Counted from the first letter of the stretch, positions 6,658 through 15,038 are shown. The stretch: 20,693 nucleotides of DNA from Methanoregula sp. (GCA_003154335.1 PMDE01000061.1:1-20693); one strand, 5' to 3'. Made by a program: numbers and translations. Notes: generated by a model not told the origin, from the sequence alone.

Positions 6658-9489
6658 ATGACCGATCGCCTGTTCCGCTACTATAAAGAGGATTTTGGAA
6701 AAATACCAGTTCGTGTAATTCACATGGATCTTACCTTTGATGTCCATGACGACCATACGAAAGTATCGTCCGCTTTACATGTTGAATCCCTGGATAGTCC
6801 ACTCTCGGAGATTGTCCTGAATGCAAAAAATCTTGAAATTATTTCTGTAAGATGTCCGGGAAATCCCTGCATCCATCAGTACGATGCTGAAGCGAGTGTT
6901 TTAACCATACAATTTGAAAAACCAGTAGAACAGGCAACACACTTTACCCTTTTCACTGAGACTGTCTGCCGACCCACAAAAAATATCCTTGAAGGACTGT
7001 ATTTTGATGAAACACCACCTGGTGCTCCCCCCCAGCAGATTACCCAGTGCCAGCAGTGGGGATTCCAGCGACTCGTGCCTTGCATCGACGATATGACGGC
7101 AAAGTGTACATATACAACAACCATCATCGCCGACGAACGGTATACAAGTCTTATCACAAACGGGGATATTACGGTGGCACGACGACCTGCCGGCAGCGGC
7201 AGGGTGCAGATTACCTATGGGAATTTACTCACCCCGATGGCGCCCTACCTTTTCTTTCTTGGGTGCGGGACTTACAAAACAGTGAGCCGGGAATGCGAAT
7301 ATCCCGATGGCAGAAAATGCACACTTGAGCTGCTGGTTTCCCCTGCATCAGATCCAGTAATCGCAGGAAAGGCGCTGGACATACTCTATGACGCAATTCT
7401 CTGGATATATCTTTTTACCGGCCCGGGCGCATACGACCAGAGGGAAGTACGGGAACAACTTTATCAACGGGTCATGAGTCTGGACCATATCAAAAAAATC
7501 GACCCGCAGTCCCCTCAGGTGAACGCGATCCGGACAGAACTTCGCACCCTTTCCGGGCAGATAGAGCCCGGCTACGTATACACAGGGACGACATACCGGG
7601 AGATCGCAATGCAGAATTCAGATTACGGGGGGATGGAAAACGTTGGGAATACAACCATTACCGCAAACCGGATCATGCCGTTTCCCTCTATGACGGATTC
7701 CGCATATGAATACATGGCCAATGTAAAGGTGCATGAATTTTACCACAACCTAAACGGTTCGGAAGTTACCGGATGGTCGCCATTTGAGATCTGGCTTAAT
7801 GAAGCAGTCACTGTCCATATCGAAAACCAGTACCATGCCTTCCATTTCGGGGAGGACTATTCCCGACTCCAGACAGTACTTTCGTTGAATGCTCCCGGGA
7901 GCGGGACACTTGAACTCGACAGCGGAGCAGCGTCTTTACCTGTCGAGCCTGACGGGTTCAATGATCCCAACGAGCTCATCACCGATATTACCTACATGAA
8001 AGCCCCGGAATTTGTCCGGATGATCGAGTGTCTTATGGGAAAAGAGCTGTTCGCAAAAGGACTCGATTTGTATCATCGCAGGTACCGCCATGGAAATGCG
8101 ACCCGTGAACAATGGGTCCAGGCGATGGAAGAGGTATCCGGTCAAGCTTTCGCACAGATGGCAGAGGGGTGGCTTAAACAAACCGGTTTTCCTACGCTCT
8201 TTGTCCAGCGCTCCTATAATAACGACCGTAAGACCTTAACACTTCACCTCCGGCAGGCAGGGGACAGCCCGGAAAAACACTGGATCTTCCCGGTCAGGAT
8301 CGCACTGGTCTCTTCATCAGGAGATGATATAACTGAAGTTCTTTTCCGGGTCGAAAAGGAAGAAGAAATACTCGAACTCGGGGTTACTGAGGAGCCTGCG
8401 TTCATCTCAGTAAACCGGGGGCATTCTTTCTACGGCAGGGTGAACTACGAGGCGCCGTTACACGAATTGTACTTCCAGGCGGAACAGGACAGTGATATGG
8501 TCAACAGGTATATCGCATTCATGACTATCATCGACCGGGAAAAATTAAAGATGCTTGACAATCCATCGGCCTCCCCGGACCCGGCATGCATCGAACTCTA
8601 TTTTCGCCATCTCTCAGATAGTGGACTGATGGCGCAGGTAAGTGGGCAGTTTTTATCTATATTTGAATCCGCACCGGATAAAAAATATGCACATCGCTAC
8701 CAGGCACTCTACGATGTCCGCGAGAAAATACTTCATTCCATTGCAATCCGCAATAAAGCAGGTCTGCTGGAGGTATATGCTGCCGGGAATGTTTCGGATG
8801 CCGGTCATGATTTGCTGAAAAAAGAAGTCCTTGCGATAAAACAGAGACAGGTTAAAAATACGGCTCTGGGCGTCCTTTCACGACTTGATACTCCTGATAT
8901 CCACCAGGTCATAAAGAACCAGTTCAGTGACGCATCCTGCGCAACGGATAAACTTGTTGCATTCGGATTGTACATGGACAGCTCTGCAGGGGATCGCCAT
9001 GAGATGCTGGATTCATTTGAACAGGAATCCAGGAAAAATCCTGTCAGCTGGGAAAATTTCCTTTCAGTCATTGCAGCGAACAGCAGCCCTGAAGTGCTTG
9101 AACTCATCTCCCGGGTTGAACGGTCAGATGCGTTCCGGATCGAGCAGGCAAATGACCAGCGGGCGCTCTATGGAAGGTTTGCCCTGAACCGGAAAAAATC
9201 CCTCCAAACGGAAAAAGGACGATCCTTTTTGCAAAAAACCTTGCTAAAGCTCTCACCCGTAAACGAGTACAGCGCAGTATCGATACTCAGGATATTTGGA
9301 GCACTGGACTCAATGGAAGATACAGATCAGCTGGCACTTACCGGGATTCTTGCAGCCCTGTTAGCAGATCTAAACCCGGAAAAAACACCGAGTGTCTATA
9401 ATACCGCACGCCGCATCCTTCTCGGGGCACCACAGGCAGTACTGAATTATGAGCAGAAAAAGGGGAAAATAACAGGGCTTTTTACATGA
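6658..9489 (+). CDS. M1 family zinc aminopeptidase (PepN-like)
   Basis: Metalloprotease of 943 residues that removes N-terminal residues from peptides. It is soluble, with no signal or membrane segment. The N-terminal beta domain includes ITQCQQWGFQRLVPCID (128-144), as in PepN-type M1 enzymes. The exopeptidase motif is GGMEN (324-328). The zinc site is HEFYH (His359, Glu360, His363), with the third ligand Glu382 in WLNEAVTVH exactly 18 residues after His363. The transition-state Tyr is probably Tyr446 in ITYMKAPEFVRMI. A long helical C-terminal region follows, as in other M1 proteins. Unusual is a segment of about 60 residues (about 258-316) between the beta-domain/catalytic-domain boundary and GGMEN, where classical PepN has only a short connection. 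The Lon-like gene begins 91 bases downstream on the same strand, so the pair may complete cytosolic protein degradation: protease, then peptide trimming. Confidence 0.93.
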   Translation: MTDRLFRYYKEDFGKIPVRVIHMDLTFDVHDDHTKVSSALHVESLDSPLSEIVLNAKNLEIISVRCPGNPCIHQYDAEASVLTIQFEKPVEQATHFTLFTETVCRPTKNILEGLYFDETPPGAPPQQITQCQQWGFQRLVPCIDDMTAKCTYTTTIIADERYTSLITNGDITVARRPAGSGRVQITYGNLLTPMAPYLFFLGCGTYKTVSRECEYPDGRKCTLELLVSPASDPVIAGKALDILYDAILWIYLFTGPGAYDQREVREQLYQRVMSLDHIKKIDPQSPQVNAIRTELRTLSGQIEPGYVYTGTTYREIAMQNSDYGGMENVGNTTITANRIMPFPSMTDSAYEYMANVKVHEFYHNLNGSEVTGWSPFEIWLNEAVTVHIENQYHAFHFGEDYSRLQTVLSLNAPGSGTLELDSGAASLPVEPDGFNDPNELITDITYMKAPEFVRMIECLMGKELFAKGLDLYHRRYRHGNATREQWVQAMEEVSGQAFAQMAEGWLKQTGFPTLFVQRSYNNDRKTLTLHLRQAGDSPEKHWIFPVRIALVSSSGDDITEVLFRVEKEEEILELGVTEEPAFISVNRGHSFYGRVNYEAPLHELYFQAEQDSDMVNRYIAFMTIIDREKLKMLDNPSASPDPACIELYFRHLSDSGLMAQVSGQFLSIFESAPDKKYAHRYQALYDVREKILHSIAIRNKAGLLEVYAAGNVSDAGHDLLKKEVLAIKQRQVKNTALGVLSRLDTPDIHQVIKNQFSDASCATDKLVAFGLYMDSSAGDRHEMLDSFEQESRKNPVSWENFLSVIAANSSPEVLELISRVERSDAFRIEQANDQRALYGRFALNRKKSLQTEKGRSFLQKTLLKLSPVNEYSAVSILRIFGALDSMEDTDQLALTGILAALLADLNPEKTPSVYNTARRILLGAPQAVLNYEQKKGKITGLFT

Positions 9490-9580
9490 ACTGCAGGATT
9501 TCACTATCGCAAACAGAGTGTCGGAATTATTGCAAAACCAGGAATAGTACAGATAAGAAAAACAAAACAGATGTTTTGAT

Positions 9581-11992
9581 ATGATCACCGCATTACCCCT
9601 TGAGGATTACCGGGCTTCCTTTCCGCCCGAACAGGTTGAGTGCTCCACGACAGAAGCATTGAAACCCTCTGATGAGATAATAGGCCAGGAAAGAGCCCAG
9701 AAGGCCCTCCGGTTCGGTCTTGAGATACGGGAGAAAGGGTTCAATCTCTATGTCGCCGGGATACCTGGTACCGGGAGAAGAACTGCAGTAAAAAAATTTC
9801 TTGATGAACTGGCAAAGACCAAACCAAAAGCCGATGACTGGGTCTATGTCAACAATTTTGTCAACCCGTACGAGCCTCTTGCCATCCGTCTTCCTCCAGC
9901 AATGGGCAACCGGTTAAAGTCCGATATGGTATCTTTTATCACAGAAGCAAGAAGGGCCCTGCGACGGGCATTTGAGAGTGACGATTATGCTGCCAAGCGC
10001 GAAGCAGCGCTCGGAAAACTCGATAGCGAGCGGGAAAAAATTGTCGGGGAGGTCAGCGAAAGCGCTGCAAAACAAGGGTTTTCCATCCAGATGGGCCCTA
10101 CTGGCCTTATGATTATCCCGGTGATCAACACCAAGCCCCTCACCCAGGAAGAATTTGAGGCACTCTCCAAAGAGACCCAGGCCGAGATTCTCAAAAAACG
10201 GGAAGCCCTTGATGTTGATCTGCATGCAGGGTTTCGCCATATCCGTGAGCTGGATGCAAAAGAGATGGAGGTGGTTAACGCACTCAATAACGAGATAGCG
10301 CTCTATGCTATCGGCCACCTCCTCGCCGGTCTTAAGGAAAAATATGGGAAAATTCCCGATGTGCTCACATATATTGACAATGTCCAGAAAGATATCCTCG
10401 AGAATCTCGTCACATTCCTGGGCTCTGTGCAACCACAACCGCAACAACCGGATCAGGTCCCACCGCAGTTCCAGCAATGGCTGGTAAAGGACCTTGCATT
10501 CAGGAAATATGAGATTAACGTCGTGGTAGATAATTCAAGCCTCGTGGGGGCTCCGGTCGTATTTGAGGAGACCCCAAGCTACCAGAATCTTTTAGGGAAA
10601 GCGGAAAAAGAGATCCAGTTCGGCGTTGTAACAACCGATTTCATGATGATCCGCCCGGGTTCTGTCCACAAAGCGAACGGGGGATACCTGGTTCTCCCGG
10701 TAATCGATCTTTTCAGGTACCCTTTTGCCTGGGATGGGCTCAAATCTGCTCTCAAAACAGAAAAGATCAGAATTGAGGAACCGGGAGAACAAGCAGGGTT
10801 CATCATGACAAGAGGACTCAAACCCGAGCCGATCCCGCTGGGAGTGAAGGTTATCCTCATTGGGACCCCCGATATCAACCAGATCCTGAACCAGGGAGAT
10901 CCTGACTATCCCGAGCTCTTCAAGGTAAGGGCAGATTTTGACACGGTTATGGACCGGAATGAAGAAAATACTAAAAAATACGCCACATTTATCTGCACCC
11001 TCTGCAAACAGTTCAACTTAATCCACCTGGATAATACCGCGATTGCAAAGGTCGTGGAATACGGGTCGAGGCTTGCGGACGATAAAAAGAAACTTTCCAC
11101 CAGATTTTCGGGTGTTGCTGATCTGATAAGGGAAGCAAATTTCTATGCACTTGAGGAAAAAGCAACAAATATTACGCTCGGCCACATCGAAAAAGCGGTC
11201 GAGGAAAAGATATATCGCTCCAACCTGATCCAGCAGAAGATCCAGGAGTTCATTGAAAAGGGAATATTCCTGATCGATACCGAAGGTTCGCAGGTCGGGC
11301 AGATCAACGGGCTTTCGGTTATGGAGCTCGGTGACTTCGCCTTTGGCAGGCCGTCACGGGTTACAGCGAGTGTTGCTGTCGGGCGAGACGGGATTATCGA
11401 CATCGAACGCCAGGCACAGCTGGGCGGACCAACCCATACCAAGGGTGTGCTTATACTTGGCGGTTACCTGGCAAACAAGTATGCTCAGGACAAGCCGCTC
11501 TCCCTGACCGCGAAACTTGTCTTTGAACAGAGTTACGGCGGAGTGGATGGCGACAGTGCATCAAGCACTGAGTTGTATTCTATCCTATCTGCTCTCTCCG
11601 GGTTACCGCTTAAACAGTCTATTGCCGTTACCGGATCGGTGAATCAGAGAGGAGAGGTCCAGGCCATCGGAGGGGTGAACGAAAAGCTTGAAGGCTTTTT
11701 TGAAGTATGCAAGGCAAAAGGCCTGACCGGGCAACAGGGCGCAATGATCCCTGCAAGTAATGTCCAGAACCTCATGTTAAAAGAAGAGATCCTCGAAGCG
11801 GCTAAGGAGGGTAAGTTTTCCATTTACCCGGCCAGAACCATAGATGAAGGAATCGAATTCCTCACCGGGGTACCCGCAGGAGAACGGCAACCTGACGGGT
11901 CATACAGGAAAGGAACAGTCAATTATCTCGTCAATAAGAGGTTGTGGGAGATGGCCGAAATGGCCAGGGAATTCCAGCTCCCCTCGCGATAA
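9581..11992 (+). CDS. Lon-type AAA protease, soluble (COG1067-like)
   Basis: Serine protease of 803 residues with an N-terminal AAA-like region and a C-terminal Lon proteolytic domain. The Lon dyad is Ser659 in GGVDGDSASSTE and Lys702 in IGGVNEKLEGF, 43 residues apart, the same spacing as in classical Lon. The P-loop position reads GIPGTGRRT (60-68), so the usual Walker A Lys is Arg. The place of Walker B reads HKANGGYLVLPV (363-374), with no DE pair. A helical insert lies at about 120-310. There is no membrane helix, unlike the typical membrane-bound archaeal LonB, so this is the bacterial-style soluble branch. The final 30 or so residues (GERQPDGSYRKGTVNYLVNKRLWEM) are usual for this branch as I recall it. 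No clear ribosome site precedes the ATG; the start is supported by the conserved LxxY-F N-terminus. Confidence 0.92.
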   Translation: MITALPLEDYRASFPPEQVECSTTEALKPSDEIIGQERAQKALRFGLEIREKGFNLYVAGIPGTGRRTAVKKFLDELAKTKPKADDWVYVNNFVNPYEPLAIRLPPAMGNRLKSDMVSFITEARRALRRAFESDDYAAKREAALGKLDSEREKIVGEVSESAAKQGFSIQMGPTGLMIIPVINTKPLTQEEFEALSKETQAEILKKREALDVDLHAGFRHIRELDAKEMEVVNALNNEIALYAIGHLLAGLKEKYGKIPDVLTYIDNVQKDILENLVTFLGSVQPQPQQPDQVPPQFQQWLVKDLAFRKYEINVVVDNSSLVGAPVVFEETPSYQNLLGKAEKEIQFGVVTTDFMMIRPGSVHKANGGYLVLPVIDLFRYPFAWDGLKSALKTEKIRIEEPGEQAGFIMTRGLKPEPIPLGVKVILIGTPDINQILNQGDPDYPELFKVRADFDTVMDRNEENTKKYATFICTLCKQFNLIHLDNTAIAKVVEYGSRLADDKKKLSTRFSGVADLIREANFYALEEKATNITLGHIEKAVEEKIYRSNLIQQKIQEFIEKGIFLIDTEGSQVGQINGLSVMELGDFAFGRPSRVTASVAVGRDGIIDIERQAQLGGPTHTKGVLILGGYLANKYAQDKPLSLTAKLVFEQSYGGVDGDSASSTELYSILSALSGLPLKQSIAVTGSVNQRGEVQAIGGVNEKLEGFFEVCKAKGLTGQQGAMIPASNVQNLMLKEEILEAAKEGKFSIYPARTIDEGIEFLTGVPAGERQPDGSYRKGTVNYLVNKRLWEMAEMAREFQLPSR

Positions 11993-12584
11993 TTTTCATA
12001 GGCCAGGTACCCGCAGCACTTTCCACTGCAAGCAGTACCCCATCAATGACGACACGAGCCGGAATTTCCATGGATATTATGTTCCGGAGCGTTCGCAATT
12101 GGATCAGTTATAATGGGATCCCGTCTCTGGAAATAATTCCGGCCATGGTTTTTTTATAAATTGGTATAAAAAATTGGATTATTCTGTACCTAAGGAAAGT
12201 CCCAGGAGATTTTTTTCTTTTTTTTAAATCCAATAGAGAGAATTCCTTGTTGAGCAAAGATTCTTTTGTCTTCCAGAGTGTTTTTCAGTTTTTCTAGTAC
12301 CATCCGGGAAACAGGATCCTTTCATTGAAAGAGGAACGCCGTCGATCCCCGATGATATCTCATCATCAGATTCTTTCCGCCCGGGTCATTAGTCTCTGCG
12401 ATAATGAGATTTCCTATAAGCCCCTTTTTTTTTAAAACCAAAGAAACTGTGGTAGTGTTTGATCCACCGATTAGCAACAGGTAGAAAATTTTAATTGAGA
12501 ATTGAACGCGGGGGCAGATGATGTTTTTTTCGATTTTTTACCCGGATGAACGAATATAAATATCCAAAAAGAATATTGTGTGAT
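11993..12584. other. Long intergenic region with T-runs after the Lon-like gene
   Basis: About 590 bases without a convincing gene. A T7 run (12149-12155) and a longer pyrimidine run (12210-12225, TTTTTTTCTTTTTTTT) are candidate terminators for the Lon-like gene. Between and after them are AT-rich TATA-like words (12155-12172), an inverted repeat GATGAT-N5-ATCATC (12351-12367) and a further T9 run (12424-12432). A short RNA could start near 12195 and end at one of these runs, but nothing beyond composition supports it. Confidence 0.4.
12553..12562 (+). promoter_or_regulatory. TATA box for the BofA-like gene, leaderless start
   Basis: AATATAAATA is centred about 27 bases upstream of the ATG at 12585, the spacing expected for a leaderless archaeal transcript. 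An upstream in-frame ATG (12546) would lie before the TATA box, which argues against using it. Confidence 0.45.
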
Positions 12585-12854
12585 ATGGCACTTCTCGGGA
12601 TCGCTATACTTATCCTGGTTATTATCATCTTTTTAATGATCGCATATTTTGTCGTCAGGAACATCGCACAATTGGTGATAAATGCAATAATCGGGCTTGT
12701 TACGCTTTTCATCGTGAACTTTTTTCACCTGATGCAGTATGCCGGAAAACCCGATATCGGATTTGATTGGATTACCATCATTATCTGTGCCCTTGCCGGG
12801 CTCCCCGGAGCGATCCTTTTGATTATTCTCAGCCTTGTCGGCATCACGCTGTAA
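12585..12854 (+). CDS. BofA-like small integral membrane protein
   Basis: Membrane protein of 89 residues from this start, or 102 from an ATG 39 bases upstream. It is made of about three hydrophobic segments. The pattern VRNIAQLVINAIIGLVTLFIVN, then a short polar loop, then ITIIICALAGLPGAILLIILSLVGI resembles the BofA family (PF07441 type): the NAxxGL motif and the LxGxPGxILLxIL ending. In Bacillus, BofA inhibits processing of pro-sigma K by the SpoIVFB protease. Archaea have no such pathway, so the role here is unknown. The later start is preferred because of the TATA spacing and because residues 1-13 of the longer form are polar. The gene stands alone, with a T-rich terminator 14 bases after the stop. 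Confidence 0.7.
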   Translation: MALLGIAILILVIIIFLMIAYFVVRNIAQLVINAIIGLVTLFIVNFFHLMQYAGKPDIGFDWITIIICALAGLPGAILLIILSLVGITL

Positions 12855-12864
12855 GGCTGACTCA

Positions 12865-12880
12865 CACTTTTTTTAGTGAT
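12865..12880 (+). terminator. T-rich terminator after the BofA-like gene
   Basis: CACTTTTTTTAGTG contains a T7 run flanked by complementary CACT and AGTG, right after the stop codon. Confidence 0.45.
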
Positions 12881-13307
12881 TATTTTTATATTCACGAAGC
12901 AGTGTATCATACTTTCATTATCCTAAAAAATTAAAAATGGAAAAGGAAGATCAGGTTAACGGTGAAATCAATCCTCATCCTTTTTCGTTTATTGATAACT
13001 GGTTATAACACTGAAAACCAACGATAAGTAAAGAACCAAATTACTGAGTTTCAAACCGGCAATTAAAAAGAGATTAACAATAATAAGCAAAAAGAAAAAA
13101 GGATCAACCGGATCCTTTGATATCGGCTCTTTTCATTGAACATATTCCTTTTCAGGACGCGACTCTGTTTTAAAGCCCACAAGGGGGTTAATTCAGTGAC
13201 GGGGTTTATTCCGGAAGACACAGTTCATGTCAGCCGGATCGACACAAAACCTTTTACCTTTTTACCCTTTTTTATCGTGTAGTTCTTCAACTGTAACTAT
13301 TCGCCTC
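12881..13307. other. Intergenic region between convergent genes
   Basis: AT-rich spacer of about 430 bases between the 3' ends of the BofA-like gene and the coiled-coil gene. I see no gene. A small inverted repeat around GGATCAACCGGATCC (13101-13115) and A/T tracts near 13245-13275 are the only structure. Confidence 0.4.
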
Positions 13308-14063
13308 TCACATAGGCTGGGCTTCTATCTCCGGAGGAAGCAGCCTTCTTAGGAGGACATCCGGTACCTGCTGTGATGTGTGTATTGCCATGTCGAAATA
13401 TGCCCGGTTCTGGTTCTCGCCTTTATATGTCAGGTTAATCTGGAAGTGAGTATCAAGAAGTGTTACCGCACCAAGCGTGGTTATAATCGCCCGACGTTCG
13501 GATATAACCCTGTCCTCGCCAACCACCAGTTTCTGGCGGTCGCCATCAATATCCGAAATTAACTCGTTCTGGTATGAGAGCACATTGATGTGTGTATTCC
13601 CGATAGTAATCGTCTGGCCTTCGGGGAATGACACGGCATATTTAGTCGTAAAAGGCAAAGCGCTGCCCGGCGTGACTGTCGATACATTAACAGACAGAGT
13701 GAGGAATGCAACCACCGCAAGAAGGATGACAAGGACGATCAGGGTGAGGAGGATGGTTAAACCCGATCCACCCTTTCTTCTTTCCCGTGCACGTCCCTCT
13801 TCAAGTCCCTGTTTTCGTCCCTTTTCTGCAGCCTGGTCACGCTCCTTTTGCCGGGCCTGTTCATCTTTCCGTCCCTGCTCCGAAGCCTGATCCCGGGTTT
13901 TCTGTTCATTCCGCAGCCGGTCCTGTTCATCTTTCCGGGCTTTTTCAGAAGTTTGATCCCGGGCTTTTTGGTCATTCCTCTGCCGGTCCTGTTCGTCTTT
14001 CCGTGCCTTTTCTGCAGCCTGTTCCCGGGCTCTTTCATCATCCCGCGAAGTTATATCATCCAT
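13308..14063 (-). CDS. Coiled-coil repeat protein with single membrane anchor
   Basis: Protein of 251 residues that I do not recognise as a named family. Residues 1-95 are extremely charged (Arg, Lys, Glu, Asp, Gln) and built of about 22-residue repeats. Each reads ARxQxxEKARKDEQDRxRNxQK, with about 3.4 copies, and should form a long helical coil. A basic patch (RARERRK) precedes one membrane helix (about 101-124). A domain of about 125 residues (126-251) with beta-strand character follows. By the positive-inside rule the coil lies in the cytoplasm and the last domain outside. The start at 14063 is preferred over an ATG 15 bases upstream because GGTGAT sits five bases before it. The word CATATCAGG lies 62 bases upstream and is shared with the two stress-type transcription units that follow. 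Possible roles are membrane scaffold or sensor; neither is shown. Confidence 0.8.
   Translation of the reverse strand: MDDITSRDDERAREQAAEKARKDEQDRQRNDQKARDQTSEKARKDEQDRLRNEQKTRDQASEQGRKDEQARQKERDQAAEKGRKQGLEEGRARERRKGGSGLTILLTLIVLVILLAVVAFLTLSVNVSTVTPGSALPFTTKYAVSFPEGQTITIGNTHINVLSYQNELISDIDGDRQKLVVGEDRVISERRAIITTLGAVTLLDTHFQINLTYKGENQNRAYFDMAIHTSQQVPDVLLRRLLPPEIEAQPM
13812..14030 (-). repeat. 66-base tandem repeats encoding the coiled coil
   Basis: About three and a half diverged copies of a 66-base unit (22 codons) starting at residues 12, 34 and 56. A shortened third unit is followed by a partial fourth. The nucleotide copies are similar enough (CGTTCATCTTTCCG-like words recur on the plus strand) to keep other frames open, which explains long shadow frames here. 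Confidence 0.75.
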
Positions 14064-14411
14064 GTAAATCACCAACAATTTCCTGAGATATTTTCATTAT
14101 TCCTGCAATGCAGATTTTTGTCTCCCTGATATGACATTTTTTGATGCGATTTTTTTGTGATTTTGATGTTTTGAGACATCGCCCGGGGGATTTTACCGGT
14201 TGATTACTCATATCAGAGTATTGATACATAGCGGGAATTTGTATAAAAGTCTTATCTGACGTTACAAAATTTGAATAATCGGTCCAGTGATAATTTGCCG
14301 GTTTTTTAACAACAGCCAGGAAATATACATTGGGGAGAAGGCGATTTTGCTATTAATAACTGATAAATAGGTCGGACCAGCGATGTCCCGTATTTTTGCA
14401 GTACTAAAAAA
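14064..14411. other. Intergenic regulatory region between divergent stress-type genes
   Basis: Non-coding DNA between the coiled-coil gene (minus) and the LEA-like gene (plus). It contains CCTGATATG (14125-14133, CATATCAGG on the minus strand) in the leader or promoter of the minus gene. A near copy lies in an inverted repeat, TACTC-ATATCA-GAGTA (14204-14219). A good TATA box, TTTGTATAAAAG (14239-14250), has no nearby start codon. Two direct repeats of TCGGWCCAGYGAT lie at 14279-14291 and 14372-14384. A T6 run at 14302-14307 could end a short RNA begun at that TATA box; this is speculative. Confidence 0.4.
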
Positions 14412-14470
14412 CCGGATATTCCGGATTGTTTCAGATTTTGCAACAACGGGTAAGAATTTTATATATATCC
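14412..14470 (+). promoter_or_regulatory. Shared upstream element and promoter of the LEA-like/DUF1328 unit
   Basis: The 23 bases at 14419-14441 (beginning TTCCGGATTGTTTC) match 16259-16281 upstream of the DUF883-like gene with one difference. The match continues as AACAACGGGTAAG against AACAACAGGTAGG. The core holds two direct half-sites, TTCCGGATT and TTCAGATTT, 11 bases apart (one helical turn), and an inverted pair TTGTT/AACAA. A strong TATA box (TTTTATATATATCC, 14457-14470) follows directly. The arrangement fits an activator site just upstream of BRE/TATA. Confidence 0.6.
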
Positions 14471-14574
14471 CTCTTAATGCAAGTCTGCTTGGTATGGGTT
14501 ACCTATCGTATATTTAGAAAAACCAAAAATATCATATCAGGCTCAGGAATTCATGATAAGGAGTTGAAAACAAA

Positions 14575-14799
14575 ATGACTGACAGTTTAAAGGTAAAGGC
14601 CAGCAAAGCTGTGGATGACGCAAGGGAGACTGCGCACGCCGTATTCGATGACGCATCGGTCGCCGCCCATAATATAGTGAAAGGTGGCGGGGGAGAAACT
14701 CAGAAAGCATCAGATGACGGAAAAATAAGTATTCACAAAGCTGTTTCTGATGCAAAAATCGCAGCACATGAGACCGTATCAAAATTGAAGAAGAAGTAG
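14575..14799 (+). CDS. LEA-like small helical protein with 11-residue periodicity
   Basis: Soluble protein of 74 residues, very rich in Ala, Lys, Asp and His, with no Cys or Trp. It contains four repeats of the type DDAxxxAHxxV. The His residues fall at 21, 32, 54 and 65, exactly on an 11-residue grid; position 43 falls in a GGGG/ETQ linker. The repeats are VDDARETAHAV, FDDASVAAHNIV, SDDGKISIHKAV and SDAKIAAHETV. An 11-residue helical period with Ala/Lys/Asp content is the hallmark of group 3 LEA-type and related stress proteins, which protect membranes or proteins on drying. I do not know a named family for this protein. A strong AAGGAG lies 11 bases before the ATG. The DUF1328 gene follows after 12 bases, so the two are co-transcribed. 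Confidence 0.75.
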   Translation: MTDSLKVKASKAVDDARETAHAVFDDASVAAHNIVKGGGGETQKASDDGKISIHKAVSDAKIAAHETVSKLKKK

Positions 14800-14811
14800 G
14801 TGAAGTAAACT

Positions 14812-14967
14812 ATGGCTGATTTAATCTATCTTGCAGTAATTTTCCTTATACTCGCTCTGGTTTTTTATATCATGGGCGCACGGGGGATAGCCGGTTTCTC
14901 GATGGAAATCGCAAAATGGCTTGTGATAATCTTCGTTGTGGTTGCCATAATCACGTTCCTGTTGTAG
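14812..14967 (+). CDS. DUF1328 family small membrane protein
   Basis: Membrane protein of 51 residues with two hydrophobic helices. The pattern IFLILALVFYIMGARGIAGFSMEIAKWLVIIFVVVAIITFLL matches DUF1328 (YtjA type): a first helix, a Gly-rich GxxGIAG turn, then IAK and a second helix. The family is of unknown function and is often found next to stress genes in bacteria. Its ribosome site AGGTGA (14798-14803) overlaps the stop codon of the LEA-like gene, so the two genes are translationally linked. A T8 run 72 bases downstream probably ends the transcript. Confidence 0.85.
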   Translation: MADLIYLAVIFLILALVFYIMGARGIAGFSMEIAKWLVIIFVVVAIITFLL

Positions 14968-15038
14968 CGAAAAACATAAAAAATAAAAAAGACCGGGAGA
15001 TGTATTTAGGAAAAAATAGTGCCTCCACCAATATTTCA

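Noticed and set aside
11931..12071. Minus-strand 46-codon frame (MEIPARVVIDGVLLAVESAAG...) overlapping the end of the Lon-like gene
   Set aside because: The composition looks somewhat protein-like, but it overlaps a certain gene antisense, has no ribosome site and matches nothing I know.
13812..14030. Regular repeats considered as a CRISPR array
   Set aside because: The units are contiguous 66-base coding repeats without spacers, and no cas genes are present.
13787..14129. Two overlapping plus-strand open frames of 93-99 codons opposite the coiled-coil gene
   Set aside because: They exist because the 66-base repeats keep the opposite frames open. They have low-complexity Phe/Pro/Leu content and no ribosome site.
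14279..14384. Two copies of TCGGWCCAGYGAT as a mobile-element or attachment repeat
   Set aside because: Only 13 bases with two mismatches, and no recombinase or transposase gene nearby. Kept only as a note in the intergenic entry.
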